Shown: positions 8,797-18,500 of the stretch, in pieces
Layout of the letters: every line of letters begins with the position of its first letter
How positions within the stretch are numbered: the first letter of the stretch is position 1
Origin: Luteimonas chenhongjianii
GTDB taxonomy: Bacteria; Pseudomonadota; Gammaproteobacteria; Xanthomonadales; Xanthomonadaceae
Assembly: GCF_002327105.1 (NCBI RefSeq)
Contig: NZ_CP023406.1
Coordinates: 1,922,001-1,986,000, forward strand
Length of the DNA stretch: 64,000 bases
Reading direction: 5' to 3'
The notes under the pieces: generated by a model
Database searches by the model: none
What the model was told of the DNA's origin: nothing
What the model saw: the letters and a program-made list of their open reading frames with translations, nothing else
Made by a program: the position numbers and the translations under genes

Positions 8797-9731
8797 TTCG
8801 ACCGATGTTCCCCATCAAGGCCACTGCCGAACTGACCGGGCTGACGCCCGAGACCCTGCGCGCATGGGAGCGCCGCCACGGCGCGGTTGTGCCGCTTCGC
8901 GACGCGGCCGGTCGGCGTCTGTACGACGCGCAGATGGTGGACAGGCTTTGTTATCTGCATCGCCTCACCGGCCGCGGCCATCCCATCCGCGATCTGGCCG
9001 CACTCGACGATGCCGCGCTGGAGCGCCTGTCGGGGGCGAGTCGCGATACGGGCTATGGCGGGCTCGATGCGTTGCCGGGGCAGATGCTCGATGCGATTGC
9101 CGATTACCGCATCGACGAGTTCGATCGCGACCTGACAGTCGCCATCACCACATTGCCGGTGGCGGTGCTGGTGTCGCGTGTGGTCGCGCCGCTGCTGCGC
9201 GAAGTGGGGGTGCGCTGGGCCGACGGGCGTCTGGCGATCGCGCAGGAACGCCTGGTCAGCAGTCTGCTGCGGTCAAGGCTGATGTCGGTGCTGACCCAGC
9301 ACCCCGGCGCGGCCCGTCCGCGGGTGCTGTTTGCGACCCTGCCCGGTGAACCGCACGAACTCGGTCTGCTCGGGGCCGGGCTGCACGCGCACGACGCCGG
9401 CGCCTCGGTGCTGTATCTGGGCACCGGATTGCCTGCCGACGAGCTGGCTACGGTGGCCAGCCGCCTCGATGCGGCTGCGGTGGCGGTCAGTTCGATCGAT
9501 CCGGGCCACGCACCGCAGGCCCTGGCCGGGATGCGCGCGCTGGATGCAGCGCTCGAGCCGCATGTGCCGGTGTGGGTAGGCGGCGGCAATGCGCGCTACC
9601 TGGCCGAAGCGGTGGCGTCGCCGCGGATCCAGGCGGTGATCGACCCGATGTCGCTTGCGGAACTCATCCGGCGATGTGCCTCGGCGCGGCGCCCATTGCG
9701 GACGCGTCGCGAGCGGACAGCGGCTGGCTGA
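8790..9731 (+). CDS. MerR-family regulator with cobalamin-binding domain (LitR/CarH-like)
   Basis: This is a 313-residue cytoplasmic regulator. Residues 6-70 form a MerR-type winged helix ([19 protein letters not shown]). Residues about 95-170 form the four-helix cobalamin cap, with Trp143 followed nine residues later by Glu153-Arg154. The C-terminal Rossmann-like B12 domain carries Glu187-Pro-His189-x-x-Gly, where His189 would be the lower axial ligand. In photoreceptors of the CarH type the cap motif is W-x9-EH; here the His is Arg. Such proteins bind adenosylcobalamin in the dark, repress, and release DNA in light. The ATG at 8790 or 8805 could serve; neither has a Shine-Dalgarno, and a leaderless message is possible. 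The FAS1 gene is divergent and an ECF sigma gene is convergent. Confidence 0.88.
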   Translation: MYIRPMFPIKATAELTGLTPETLRAWERRHGAVVPLRDAAGRRLYDAQMVDRLCYLHRLTGRGHPIRDLAALDDAALERLSGASRDTGYGGLDALPGQMLDAIADYRIDEFDRDLTVAITTLPVAVLVSRVVAPLLREVGVRWADGRLAIAQERLVSSLLRSRLMSVLTQHPGAARPRVLFATLPGEPHELGLLGAGLHAHDAGASVLYLGTGLPADELATVASRLDAAAVAVSSIDPGHAPQALAGMRALDAALEPHVPVWVGGGNARYLAEAVASPRIQAVIDPMSLAELIRRCASARRPLRTRRERTAAG

Positions 9732-9940
9732 AGCCGGGGAGGCAGGCCGAAGGGCCGCGCGCTGCTTGTGGCCCGTGCAGGCACACGGCCAATCTTGAAG
9801 GCCTGCTCGCAATCGATGCGCGGCGGGAAGCGCGCGGGCGCTTGCTGATCCCGCGCGGAAAGCATTCCTCATCGGAGCCCGCTTGCGCGCCCGGCGGCCA
9901 CATCGCACCGTGGCCACATCCCGATGGGGAACAGGGGCGC

Positions 9941-10540
9941 TTACGCTGCCAGGTCGGTCAGTCCGTGCTGCAGCCGGGCGAAGGCCCGTCGAAGCGATGA
10001 CTTCACCGAGCCGAGCGGCATGTGCAGCTCGCTGGCGATCTCCCCATGGCTGCGGGCCTCCAGGAAGGACATCCGCACCAGCCGCGCCTGCAGGGCGGGC
10101 AGGGCGTCGATAGCGCGGGTGAGCCCGACGTGGTCGGCATAGGCCTCGGGGGAGGGCGCCTGCGCCAGGTCCACGGCCGCATTGTCGCCGCTGGCGAGTT
10201 CATCGCCGTGGGCGGCCGTTGCGGCCCGCCGCACGCTGTCGATGTGCAGGTTGCGGGCGATGCGGAACAGCCAGGTCGACAGCGTCGCGCGGCGGGGGTC
10301 GAATTGCCGCGCGCCGCGCCAGGCATGCAGCATCGCGTCCTGCACCAGGTCCTCGGCACGCGCGGCGGGCACGCCGAGGCCCAGCAGGTAGTGATGCAGG
10401 CGCGGGGCGAAATGCTCGTACATGCGCATGAAGCTGACGGCGTCGCGCGTGCGCGCCACGCGCGTCATCAGTTCCGACCAGTCGGTTGGTTCCATCCTTG
10501 GCACATCACTGCGGCGGGAGATCCTGCATGCGACGCTCAC
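9941..10540 (-). CDS. ECF-type RNA polymerase sigma factor
   Basis: The 199-residue protein has a sigma-2 region (residues about 35-105, with DLVQDAMLHAWRGARQFD and TWLFRIARNLHIDSVRR). A sigma-4 helix-turn-helix (about 140-195, HGEIASELHMPLGSVKSSL) follows. There is no region 3 or C-terminal extension, so it is a small ECF factor. A GTG at 10538-10540 with GAGG about eight bases upstream is preferred. An ATG at 10493-10495 is possible but has no spaced ribosome site. No anti-sigma gene (ChrR-like zinc cupin or transmembrane type) lies beside it, which is unusual. A TGTAC-repeat operator at 10616-10632 precedes it, at nearly the same distance as for the FAS1 gene, suggesting control by the LitR/CarH-like protein. 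Confidence 0.9.
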   Translation of the reverse strand: MSVACRISRRSDVPRMEPTDWSELMTRVARTRDAVSFMRMYEHFAPRLHHYLLGLGVPAARAEDLVQDAMLHAWRGARQFDPRRATLSTWLFRIARNLHIDSVRRAATAAHGDELASGDNAAVDLAQAPSPEAYADHVGLTRAIDALPALQARLVRMSFLEARSHGEIASELHMPLGSVKSSLRRAFARLQHGLTDLAA

Positions 10541-10615
10541 CGGCGGGCCTCGGGAAACGGCTTAGGAGGCTGGACGCTAGGCGCGTCACTGTTAGCGATG
10601 GGTCAATCGCGGCTC

Positions 10616-10632
10616 TGTACGAAAGGTGTACA
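10616..10632 (-). promoter_or_regulatory. Second LitR/CarH-type operator, upstream of the ECF sigma gene
   Basis: The top strand is TGTACGAAAGGTGTACA, which matches the site at 8780-8796 at 13 of 17 positions, including all of TGTACG and TGTACA. Toward the sigma gene it again reads TGTACA then CGTACA 11 bp apart. A TTGACC element (10601-10606) starts nine bases beyond the second half-site and would leave a leader of about 30 nt to the GTG at 10540. This mirrors the FAS1 promoter. No convincing sigma-70 -10 is seen for either. The outer-membrane protein gene at 10766 diverges from this region and could share control. Confidence 0.6.
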
Positions 10633-10765
10633 GGGCGGCCTCCCGACAGCCAGATCCCAGCCCTGAAATCAATCGCTCCCAGATGCATCCAAGCGGCCTC
10701 GTGGCGCGTAGGAATCTGTATCGCCGGCTTGCGGCGATATTCCCCCGACTGCTCCGGAGCTATCC

Positions 10766-11548
10766 ATGCGTACCTGGCTGATCCTTCCATTCACTGCCCT
10801 GATTGCAACCACCGCACATGCCGCCGGTCCCGAAGCCGGCAAATGGTCGGTCTCGCTCCTTGGCGGCATCGACGTGCCGGTCAACGGCGACGTCCATGGC
10901 GGCGCGACCGCGCGCGTCGCCGACCTGGGTGCCCTCAACCCTGCATTGGCCGGACTCCCTGCCGAACTGCGCATCCGTCCGCGCGGCCACGAGCGCATCT
11001 ACGACAACGCCCTGGCCTATGGCCTGGAGGTTGGCTACGCCTTCGATGATCGCCGCGAGATCTACGGCCAGGTCCGGCAGACCCGCGCCGACGGTGGTCG
11101 CGCGCTGGTCGGCTACGCCTTCGTGCCGGCGCTGTCGGCCGAGCTGCCGATCTACGGCAGTTTCAGCGAGTACGAAGCGCTGTCGGCGCAGGTGGGCTAT
11201 CGCTACTACTTCGGCACGCCTGACACTGCGCGCCCGTTTATCGACGGCTATCTGGGCGCCACCAGGACCCATCAGATCAGCGCGACCTTCGACATCCCCG
11301 CCGGCGGCATCTCGATCCCGAACGCGCCTTTCTACGAGTCGGGCTGGGCGGCGACCGGCGGTGCCAACGTCGGGGTGATCGTCCCCCTCGGCGAGACCTT
11401 CAGCATGACCCTGTCGGGTGGCGTGCGCTATGTGTCCAACCTCACCGACGACGACAGCGCGCTCGGGGGGCTCGAGTTGTCGAGCATCAACGACACTGGC
11501 AAGCGGGTGTCGGTGCCGATCACGCTGTCCGGACGCTGGGATTTCTGA
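10766..11548 (+). CDS. Outer-membrane beta-barrel protein, OmpA/OmpW-like size
   Basis: The protein is 260 residues with a short signal peptide cleaved near AHA-AG (residue 19). The mature part alternates polar and hydrophobic residues in strands of about ten, for example SVSLLGGIDVPVNG, ALAYGLEVGYAF, EIYGQVRQTRA, LSAQVGYRYYFG and VGVIVPLG. It ends in TLSGRWDF, the terminal Phe expected for BAM-inserted barrels. It most likely forms a small 8-10-strand barrel; I cannot assign a ligand or a named family. The ATG has GGAG about six bases ahead. It is divergent from the ECF sigma gene, with the TGTAC-repeat operator (10616-10632) between them, so it is a candidate member of the same regulon. Confidence 0.8.
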   Translation: MRTWLILPFTALIATTAHAAGPEAGKWSVSLLGGIDVPVNGDVHGGATARVADLGALNPALAGLPAELRIRPRGHERIYDNALAYGLEVGYAFDDRREIYGQVRQTRADGGRALVGYAFVPALSAELPIYGSFSEYEALSAQVGYRYYFGTPDTARPFIDGYLGATRTHQISATFDIPAGGISIPNAPFYESGWAATGGANVGVIVPLGETFSMTLSGGVRYVSNLTDDDSALGGLELSSINDTGKRVSVPITLSGRWDF

Positions 11549-12159
11549 GCAGGCCTGGCGTAGCCGGAGGACGCCCGCCCGCTTTGCGGGACGAAAACTG
11601 CGCGCCGGTCGCGGCGCGCAGTGGATGCGGGCTTGGGCCGATGCACGTCGCCGGCGCAAGCCGGTGGCGGGCGGATGGGCAGGCCCGATCCCGTCCCGGG
11701 CGGCGACCAGATCCGTTGAAACGGACGGGAGGATCAGGCATCTCAGGCGAGCAACAGTGACCTGCGAGGTAACGCCTGCGGCGCGTCATCAACGCTCGTC
11801 TGCGAGCCGAGTGGTTCAAAGACGCTAGCTTTCGACGGGTTGCATGCCTGAAACGGGGGGTCGTGCGTGCGCCATGGATTGCAACGGCGAAAGAACCCGG
11901 CAAGCCTGGACAGGCCGACGCTCGCCGCCTGGGCACAGCAACTGGCGGCGGTGAATCCGGACGTCGAATTGCTTCGCTGCTGAAGGCGTGAGACGTCACT
12001 GCAGCGCCCTTCCTTGGCGGTCGGGTGCCCGCTCCTCGATGGCAGGATCGATCTCAAGCTGTTTGGAAAACGAGGGCAGCCTCGGCGTCGGCGCGGCCCC
12101 TGTGCAGGTGCACGAGGGCCGCCCCGTTGATCACACTGGCCGTGCGGTGCGCGCTGCGG
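11549..12159. other. Non-coding interval between convergent genes
   Basis: No supported gene is seen. A perfect 9-bp hairpin CTGCGCGCC/GGCGCGCAG with a six-base loop lies at 11598-11621, preceded on the top strand by four A's. On the bottom strand it would be stem then TTTT, so a weak leftward terminator is possible. A GTG-initiated 38-codon frame around 11867-11983 ends in WAQQLAAVNPDVELLRC and looks protein-like, but I cannot place it in a family. It may be a gene remnant. Confidence 0.4.
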
Positions 12160-13332
12160 TCACGGGGCCGAGGCCTGCAGCAGCGCGTCGGTGCCGTCCA
12201 GACCCCATTTCTCCACATCCGCCAGCGCCACCGTGCGCGCCTGGCCGGCCGCGCCCAGGCGGGCGAGATCGAAGCCGGTGTAGTTGAGCGCGCCGTAGTC
12301 GCGGACGTAGAGCCGCGTGCGGTCCAGGTCGCCGAGCACGGTGACCGAGGTGTACTCGGTGGAGGCGCCGGAATTGCCCCCGGAGGTGCCGCCGCCTTCG
12401 GCGCCCGTTCCGCGCAGGTCGATGGTGATGTCCTTGGGCCGGTCGAAGTTGTTCATGACATGCGCCAGGGTCAGCACCGCCTCGTCCGGGGTATTCGCCT
12501 TGTGCGCGAACTTGGAGTAGTACGCGGCGCGCACGAAGCGGCCCACCGACGTGTCCGACGACGGCAGGCCGGAGGTGGCGCTGCCCGCATCGGGCTGCTT
12601 GGCGACGAACGTGCCGAAGGTGGTCTCTGGCTTGTCGACGTTGTCCAGGAAGCTGTAATTGCCCAGGTTGGTCAGGTGCCAGGGGAAGCTGGGACCGTTG
12701 GTCATCACGCCGACGCCGTTGTCGTAGACGTTCTGTTTGCCGTCGGCGTACTCGATGACGATCGAGGCGCCGCTGCGGTCATGGGCGATGAAATGGACCG
12801 GCGGCTGGCCGCCGCCGAGCCGGGCGAGCGGGGCCAGGATGACCGGCTGCCGCTCCAGCGCGGCCTTGACCTCGGCCACGGTGGTGAACTGCCCCAGCGC
12901 CCAGCTGCCCAGGTCCAGCGCCGAGAGCACTTCCTGGGTCTTGGCGACCGTGTCGCGCGGGCCCTTGGCGGAGGCGTAGGCGAGCAGGCTGAAGGTCAGG
13001 CCCTGGTCGTTCATGCCTTCCAGGACTTTCTGGTCGGCCGGTCCCAGCGGCGCGTTCGGGGTCGGTGCGCGAAATGGCAAGGTGACCACCAGCATGCCGT
13101 AGCGCGAGGTGTACTCCAGCGGGCGGTGCTGGTCGGGGCTGGAGGTGTAACGCCTGCCGGCCGGGACGTAGCTGAGCTGGTAGGGCATTTCCCCGCCCAG
13201 CTCCACCGTGCGTCCGGCATAGGTGTGGTTGTTGGCGTCGGTGTACAGCAGCGCCGTGCAGGCGTCGGCTGGCATCGGGCCCAGGAGCGTGATCGCGCCC
13301 AGCGGCGCATAGAGCATGTGCTGCCACTTCAT
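12160..13332 (-). CDS. Choloylglycine hydrolase / penicillin V acylase family Ntn-hydrolase
   Basis: This is a 390-residue exported enzyme. Residues 1-24 form a signal-like leader ending in PADA. Removing it exposes Cys25, the N-terminal nucleophile of the family. Further conserved points are Arg41 (CTALLYT...GRTVE), the GMNDQGL loop with its oxyanion Asn, an Asn in MTNGPSF, and an Arg in GRFVRAAYYS. The family cleaves amide bonds of bile salts, penicillin V or acyl-homoserine lactones. Gram-negative members are often periplasmic and linked to quorum-signal degradation, but the substrate here is unknown. The usual Asp after the Arg is Glu44. The ATG at 13330-13332 follows GAGGTGCAAC. It is a single gene. 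Confidence 0.85.
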   Translation of the reverse strand: MKWQHMLYAPLGAITLLGPMPADACTALLYTDANNHTYAGRTVELGGEMPYQLSYVPAGRRYTSSPDQHRPLEYTSRYGMLVVTLPFRAPTPNAPLGPADQKVLEGMNDQGLTFSLLAYASAKGPRDTVAKTQEVLSALDLGSWALGQFTTVAEVKAALERQPVILAPLARLGGGQPPVHFIAHDRSGASIVIEYADGKQNVYDNGVGVMTNGPSFPWHLTNLGNYSFLDNVDKPETTFGTFVAKQPDAGSATSGLPSSDTSVGRFVRAAYYSKFAHKANTPDEAVLTLAHVMNNFDRPKDITIDLRGTGAEGGGTSGGNSGASTEYTSVTVLGDLDRTRLYVRDYGALNYTGFDLARLGAAGQARTVALADVEKWGLDGTDALLQASAP

Positions 13333-14085
13333 GTTGCACCTCGTTCTTCGTAGCGGTCGCGCGGTCGCGGCCAGGGGAAAGGCAGGGCGGAGCCCCGCGG
13401 GTGCGATGCCGCCGGCCGCGCATTGGCGCGGGCGTGGCGGACTGGATGCGGGCGCGCAGTGGCGCAGGAGTTGCGGACACGACGGTGTGGCGTGGCGGCG
13501 AGCGTCCGGCCGCGGCCCGGGCCTGCCCGGGACTGAGCGGAGGGGGCCGCTGTGCCTGCCTTCATCGCCGTTCCTGACCGAAGGTGTCGGGCCTGTTATC
13601 GCCGCACCCGCACCGTGGCGGGGTTTGCGATACGGGGACCGCGACGGGGAGCCGGGCGGCAGTATGCGCGCGCGTTCGGAAAAGCCTTCTTCACGCCTGC
13701 GGGGCGCGCCGGGGCGGTCGTGGCACCTCCGCTTCGGGCCGTCCCGGGCGATCCACTGCCGACCGGCGCGACAGCACAGGCACGTGGGCGACGCGCTCTA
13801 CGCCGCGTTGGCAGGTTCGCCAGCACACCGCGCTACAGGACGCGCGAGCCGGGGGCGTGAGGTATGGTCTGAAGCCGGTGGCGCAACGTGGGGACGATGC
13901 CATCATGGTGGTCCGGTGGCTCGGCTGGAGCATCAGCTGAAGCGGCATCGCCAAGGCGTGCGAGACGCAGCGCAAGACAGATGCCGCCATCGATGTATTG
14001 CTGGCAATCACGCCGGAGACGCAAGCGGGCGCTCCACACCCCCGGTGCGGCCACGGTGCACCCGGTATTCGAACGGAACCATGTA
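13333..14085. other. Long interval without a supported gene
   Basis: Several open frames cross this 750-bp stretch on both strands, but all are arginine/alanine/glycine-rich translations expected from GC-rich non-coding DNA. None has a spaced ribosome site or a recognisable domain. The base composition stays high in GC, with no AT-rich island. It probably holds the promoters of the flanking genes and eroded sequence. I see no repeats or RNA structure that I can defend. Confidence 0.4.
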
Positions 14086-14412
14086 GTGAATTCAAAAGCT
14101 GACGAACACTCGATTCCCACTTCGCCGGAGCAAGTCGCCAGAGGTGCTTCAGCGGCCTTCTTCGAGTCCTGGATGGGCAGACTTCTGCTTGTCGTGCTTG
14201 CTGCAGGATTGCTCGCTGTCACGTTGACCTGGCGGACGAGCGACATCGAGTTTCTGGATGGGGGCCAGATCCGGGTGACCCAGAGTATGTGGTGGGGCCG
14301 CCAGAAGACGGTCGCGACGGTCGAATACTCCGCGCAGGACGGCTGGGTGGAAATCGACGAGGAGCAGGCGCGCGTTCCGCTGGGGAGTCGCGCCGTGCGG
14401 GTTCGGAACTGA
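14086..14412 (+). CDS. Small single-span membrane protein, unknown
   Basis: This 108-residue protein starts at a GTG (14086). A polar N-terminal tail of about 27 residues is followed by one hydrophobic helix (MGRLLLVVLAAGLLAVTLTW). A C-terminal domain of about 60 residues contains FLDGGQIRVTQSMWWGRQK and DGWVEIDEEQARVPLG, the look of a small beta-rich module. It is probably anchored in the inner membrane with the domain in the periplasm. The frame remains open further upstream, but that part looks non-coding. The start is chosen for protein character, as no strong Shine-Dalgarno is seen. I do not recognise a family. Confidence 0.6.
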   Translation: MNSKADEHSIPTSPEQVARGASAAFFESWMGRLLLVVLAAGLLAVTLTWRTSDIEFLDGGQIRVTQSMWWGRQKTVATVEYSAQDGWVEIDEEQARVPLGSRAVRVRN

Positions 14413-14732
14413 AGCACCGGGAGCGGCCTCACGGCGCAGCTACCTGACCTTGGCCGGATCGGCCGGGGATAGCCGGAAGGAGAGCTGGCCGCTGGCCGTG
14501 GTCGCAGATCCCCGGTTGCTCGCCGAGAGCAGAAGATCGGGACCGCCCGCCTTGCGCCGGCGCGGCTGGCTTTCGCGCGATCCGATCGCGACGCATCTCA
14601 CGCCGAAGTTCGGCGACGGGCGCTCTCACATATCGGGTGGCCTGCCTGAGCGGAGCGGCGAAGGCCTGCCGACCTCCCAAAAGAACGGGGGCGACATGAG
14701 CCGCCCCCCGGTTACCACAGCGGTCAGTGCCG
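14413..14732. other. Intergenic interval, nothing recognised
   Basis: This is 320 bp between the small membrane protein and the convergent lipoprotein gene. Only low-complexity GC-rich frames are present. No clear terminator with a T-run is seen. Confidence 0.4.
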
Positions 14733-15224
14733 TCAGGGAGACGTTTGCGTCCCCTGTGACGCCGCGCGTTCCTGCATCTGGAGCTGGCGCAGCTCCTTCT
14801 CCGTCGTCTGCAACCCCTTCACGTCCAGCGGCTGGATCTGCTGGATGTAGCAAGGCATGGGCGAGGGCATCAGGCCGATGCCACGCGGGATTACCTTGTC
14901 CAGGCGTGCGAACACCATGCCCCCGGAGTTGGTCAGGTAGATGTCCTGTGCAAAGCCCAGGTTGGTGCACGGGGCATTCAGGGTGAGGAGCCAAGCTTCC
15001 CCGGGACCTGTCCACACGGCGAGCGCGCTGTCGCCCAGCGCAGTCCAGCCATCGATTCCGCCATCGAAATCGAAGTCATCCATGCTGAAGGCCTGTACCG
15101 GCGGGCCGGCGTTGGCCTGGTAAAGGGCCAACTTCTCACTCTGGCTCAGGCCAGGGGTGGACGCGCAAGCTGCCAGCGCCAGTAGCGCGGGCAGGGCAAG
15201 TATTCGCACTTTCCTGATGTCCAT
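14733..15224 (-). CDS. DUF6491-type lipoprotein
   Basis: This 163-residue lipoprotein has a leader MDIRKVRILALPALLALAAC with the lipobox Leu-Ala-Ala-Cys. The mature part contains SEKLALYQANAGPPV, WTALGDSALAVWTGPGEAW, a Cys in NAPCTNLGFA, a second Cys in MPCYIQQIQPLD, and a polar helical tail. This layout is typical of the DUF6491 family, common in Xanthomonadaceae and of unknown function. The two cysteines may form a disulfide. The ATG at 15222-15224 is preceded by GGAGG with five bases of spacing, so upstream in-frame codons are rejected. It is divergent from lhr. Confidence 0.75.
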   Translation of the reverse strand: MDIRKVRILALPALLALAACASTPGLSQSEKLALYQANAGPPVQAFSMDDFDFDGGIDGWTALGDSALAVWTGPGEAWLLTLNAPCTNLGFAQDIYLTNSGGMVFARLDKVIPRGIGLMPSPMPCYIQQIQPLDVKGLQTTEKELRQLQMQERAASQGTQTSP

Positions 15225-15555
15225 TGCCGCCTCCGTGTGGCGCATCCGCGCCGTTGTAGTCGAGCGGATCATGCGCCCGGCCCGATGCGTGCCGAGTCAT
15301 GATCGAGTGACGTTCAGCAGCAGGGGGGCTTCGTCAGGGTGGCGTGCAGGGCGCCCTACGCGGCCTTTCGAGCGCACGGCGTGTGCGTCTCCATCCGCTG
15401 CAGATCAGGTCCTGGCTTCGCGCTGGGGGTAATGGTGTGCCGGCAGTCCTGCCTACCCCGCGACGTAACATCGACCTTCGCCTGGGGCAGCACTGCCGGT
15501 GTCCTGGCGCTCTCGACCACACGGCAATCAAGAGCCCCAAGGACTGATCCAGACG
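15225..15555. other. Divergent intergenic region between the lipoprotein gene and lhr
   Basis: The 331 bp carry the promoters of two divergent genes. I see no palindromic operator or riboswitch-like structure. The frame of lhr stays open upstream to 15499, but that stretch lacks protein character. Confidence 0.35.
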
Positions 15556-18500
15556 ATGTTGTCACCCGACACCACGACGGCCGAATCGCTCGAATACTTC
15601 GCGCCCGCTACGCGCGCCTGGTTCGGTTCGGCGTTCCCGTCGCCGACGGCCGTCCAGGCTGCGGCCTGGGCGGCCATCAGCGCCGGCGAAAGCGCGCTGG
15701 TGATCGCACCGACCGGTTCGGGCAAGACGCTGGCCGCCTTCCTGCAGGCCATCGACCAGCTTTTCCGGGAGCGCGAGGCGCAGGAGGCGGGCACGGACAG
15801 TGGACGCGACGTCGCGACCCGGATCCTCTACATCTCGCCGATCAAGGCGCTGGGTACGGACGTGCAACGCAACCTGCGTGTTCCGCTTCAAGGCATCGTC
15901 GCGCAACGCAAGCGGCGCGGCGATCCTGCCGTCGAGATCATGGTCGGCATGCGCACTGGCGACACGCCACAGGCCGAGCGTGCACGCCTGCTGCGGCGCC
16001 CGCCCGACATCCTCATCACCACCCCCGAGTCGCTCTACCTGATGCTCACGTCCAAGGCGCGGGAGACGCTGCGCGGCGTGCGGACCGTGATCGTGGACGA
16101 GGTCCATGCGGTCGCAGGCGGCAAGCGCGGTTCGCATCTGGCATTGAGCCTGGAGCGCCTCGATGCCTTGCTGGCGGCGCCGGCGCAGCGCGTTGGCCTG
16201 TCGGCAACGGTGCGTCCCGTAGAGCAGGTGGCCCGGTTCCTGGGCGGATCGCGCCCGGTGGCGGTGGTGAACCCGCCCTCCAGTCGCCAGTTCGATCTGC
16301 GCATCGTCGTGCCGGTCGAGGACATGACCGACGTCCCGCCGCGCAACGATGGCCCCATTGGCCGGGCAGGTTCGATCTGGCCCCACATCGAGTCCAGCAT
16401 CCTCGACCAGGTACTGCGCCGGCATTCGACGATCGTGTTCGCCAATTCGCGCGGTCTGGCCGAGAAGCTGACCGCGCGCCTCAACGAGCTCTATGCCGAG
16501 CGCCTGGAGGACGCGGACGCCAGCGCAATGGCGGCAGCTGGCGAACCCACGATCCACTTTCCATCGACCGCTGGCGGCACCAGCGGTCGCTCCGCGGGGA
16601 CCGCACCGCTGATCGCCCGCTCACACCACGGTTCGGTCTCCAAGGAGCAGCGCAGCGAGATCGAGCAGGCGCTGAAGTCGGGCGAGCTGCGCTGCGTGGT
16701 GGCGACCTCCAGCCTGGAGCTGGGCATCGACATGGGCATGGTCGAACTGGTAATCCAGGTTGCGGCGCCGCCCTCGGTGGCGAGTGCCCTGCAACGTGTC
16801 GGTCGCGCCGGTCACCAGGTGGGCGGCACCTCCGCCGGGCTGATCTACCCGCGCACCCGGCGCGACCTGGTCGACGCTGCGGTCACCATCGACGCCATGC
16901 TTGCCGGGCGCATCGAGGCGATCGATCCCCCTCGCAATCCGCTCGACGTGCTGGCGCAACAGACGGTGGCCGCAGTGGCCATGGAAGCGGTGCACGTCGA
17001 CGACTGGTATGCCACGGTGCGCCGCGCGGCGCCGTTCCACAGCTTGCCGCGCAGCGTGTTCGACGCGGTGCTCGATATGCTGGCCGGGCGCTATCCCTCC
17101 GAGGATTTCGCCGAATTCCGCCCGCGCCTGGTATGGCACCGCGACACGGGCCTGCTGAGCGCCCGTCCGGGCGCCAAGCAACTGGCCGTCACCAGCGGCG
17201 GCACCATCCCGGACCGCGGCATGTTCAGCGTCGTCCTGCCCGAGGGCGAGGAGCAGGCCGGCTCACGCCGTGTAGGCGAACTCGACGAGGAGATGGTCTA
17301 CGAATCGAAAGTCAACGACATCATCACCCTGGGAACGTCCTCCTGGCGCATCCAGCAGATCACCAACGACCAGGTGGTCGTGGTGCCGGCTCCGGGACGC
17401 TCGGCCCGGCTGCCGTTCTGGCGCGGCGACGGGCTGGGCCGGCCCGCCGAGCTGGGCGAGGCCATCGGCGCTTTTCTCGGACTGCTGGAGGGCGCCTGCA
17501 GCGGCGATGGCACGCCGCACACGACCGCCGCCCTGGAGGGGCGGCTGAAGGCAGCCGGGCTCGACCCCAATGCGATGCACAACCTGCTCAGGCTGGCTGC
17601 GGAGCAGCGTGAGGCAACCGGCGTGCTGCCCACCGAGCGCACTCTGGTGCTGGAGCGCTGCCGCGACGAAACAGGCGACTGGCGCGCGATCCTGCATTCC
17701 CCCTTCGGCAGGCGTGTCCACGACCCGTGGGCACTGGTCATCGCCGAGCGGATTCGCCAGCGCTGGAAGGTCGACCCTTCGGTGGTCGCCAGCGACGACG
17801 GCATCATCGCCCGCATTCCGGACACCGCCGGGCGCGTGCCCGGGGCCGAGCTGTTCCTCTGCGATCCGCAGACCTTGCGCAAGACCGTCACCGACGCAGT
17901 GGCTGGCTCGGCGCTTTTCGCCGCCCGTTTCCGCGAATGCGCCGCGCGTGCGCTGCTGCTGCCGCGCCGCATGCCGGGCCGTCGCTCGCCACTGTGGCAG
18001 CAACGGCTGCGCGCAGGCCAGCTGTTGCAGATCGCGCAGGGCTACCCGGACTTTCCGATCCTGATCGAAACCGCGCGCGAGTGCCTGCAGGACGTCTACG
18101 ATCTGCCCGCGCTCGATGCGCTGATGCAGCGCCTGCACGATGGCGCGGTGGTGATCGCCGAAGTCACGACCGAGGTGCCGTCTCCCTTCGCGGCGAGTCT
18201 GCTGTTCGGCTATGTCGCGGAGTTCATGTACGAGAGCGATGCGCCACTGGCCGAGCGGCGCACCTCGGTGCTGTCGCTGGACAGCGGCCTGCTCAGTGAC
18301 CTGCTCGCCCAGGTCGACCTGGGCGAACTGCTCGACCCGGCCGTTGTCGATCGCGTTGAAAGGGAGTTGCAACGTCTGGCGCCCAGCCATCAGGCCAGGG
18401 GCATGGAAGGGGTGGCGGACCTGCTGCGCCAACTCGGGCCACTGACGACGCAGGACGTGTCACAGCGACTCGGTGACGGGGAGCAGGCCCGTGCTTACCT

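Noticed and set aside
11598..11621. Hairpin CTGCGCGCC/GGCGCGCAG as a terminator of the barrel gene
   Set aside because: On the gene's own strand no T-run follows. It fits only weakly for leftward transcription, and no gene lies close enough in that direction.
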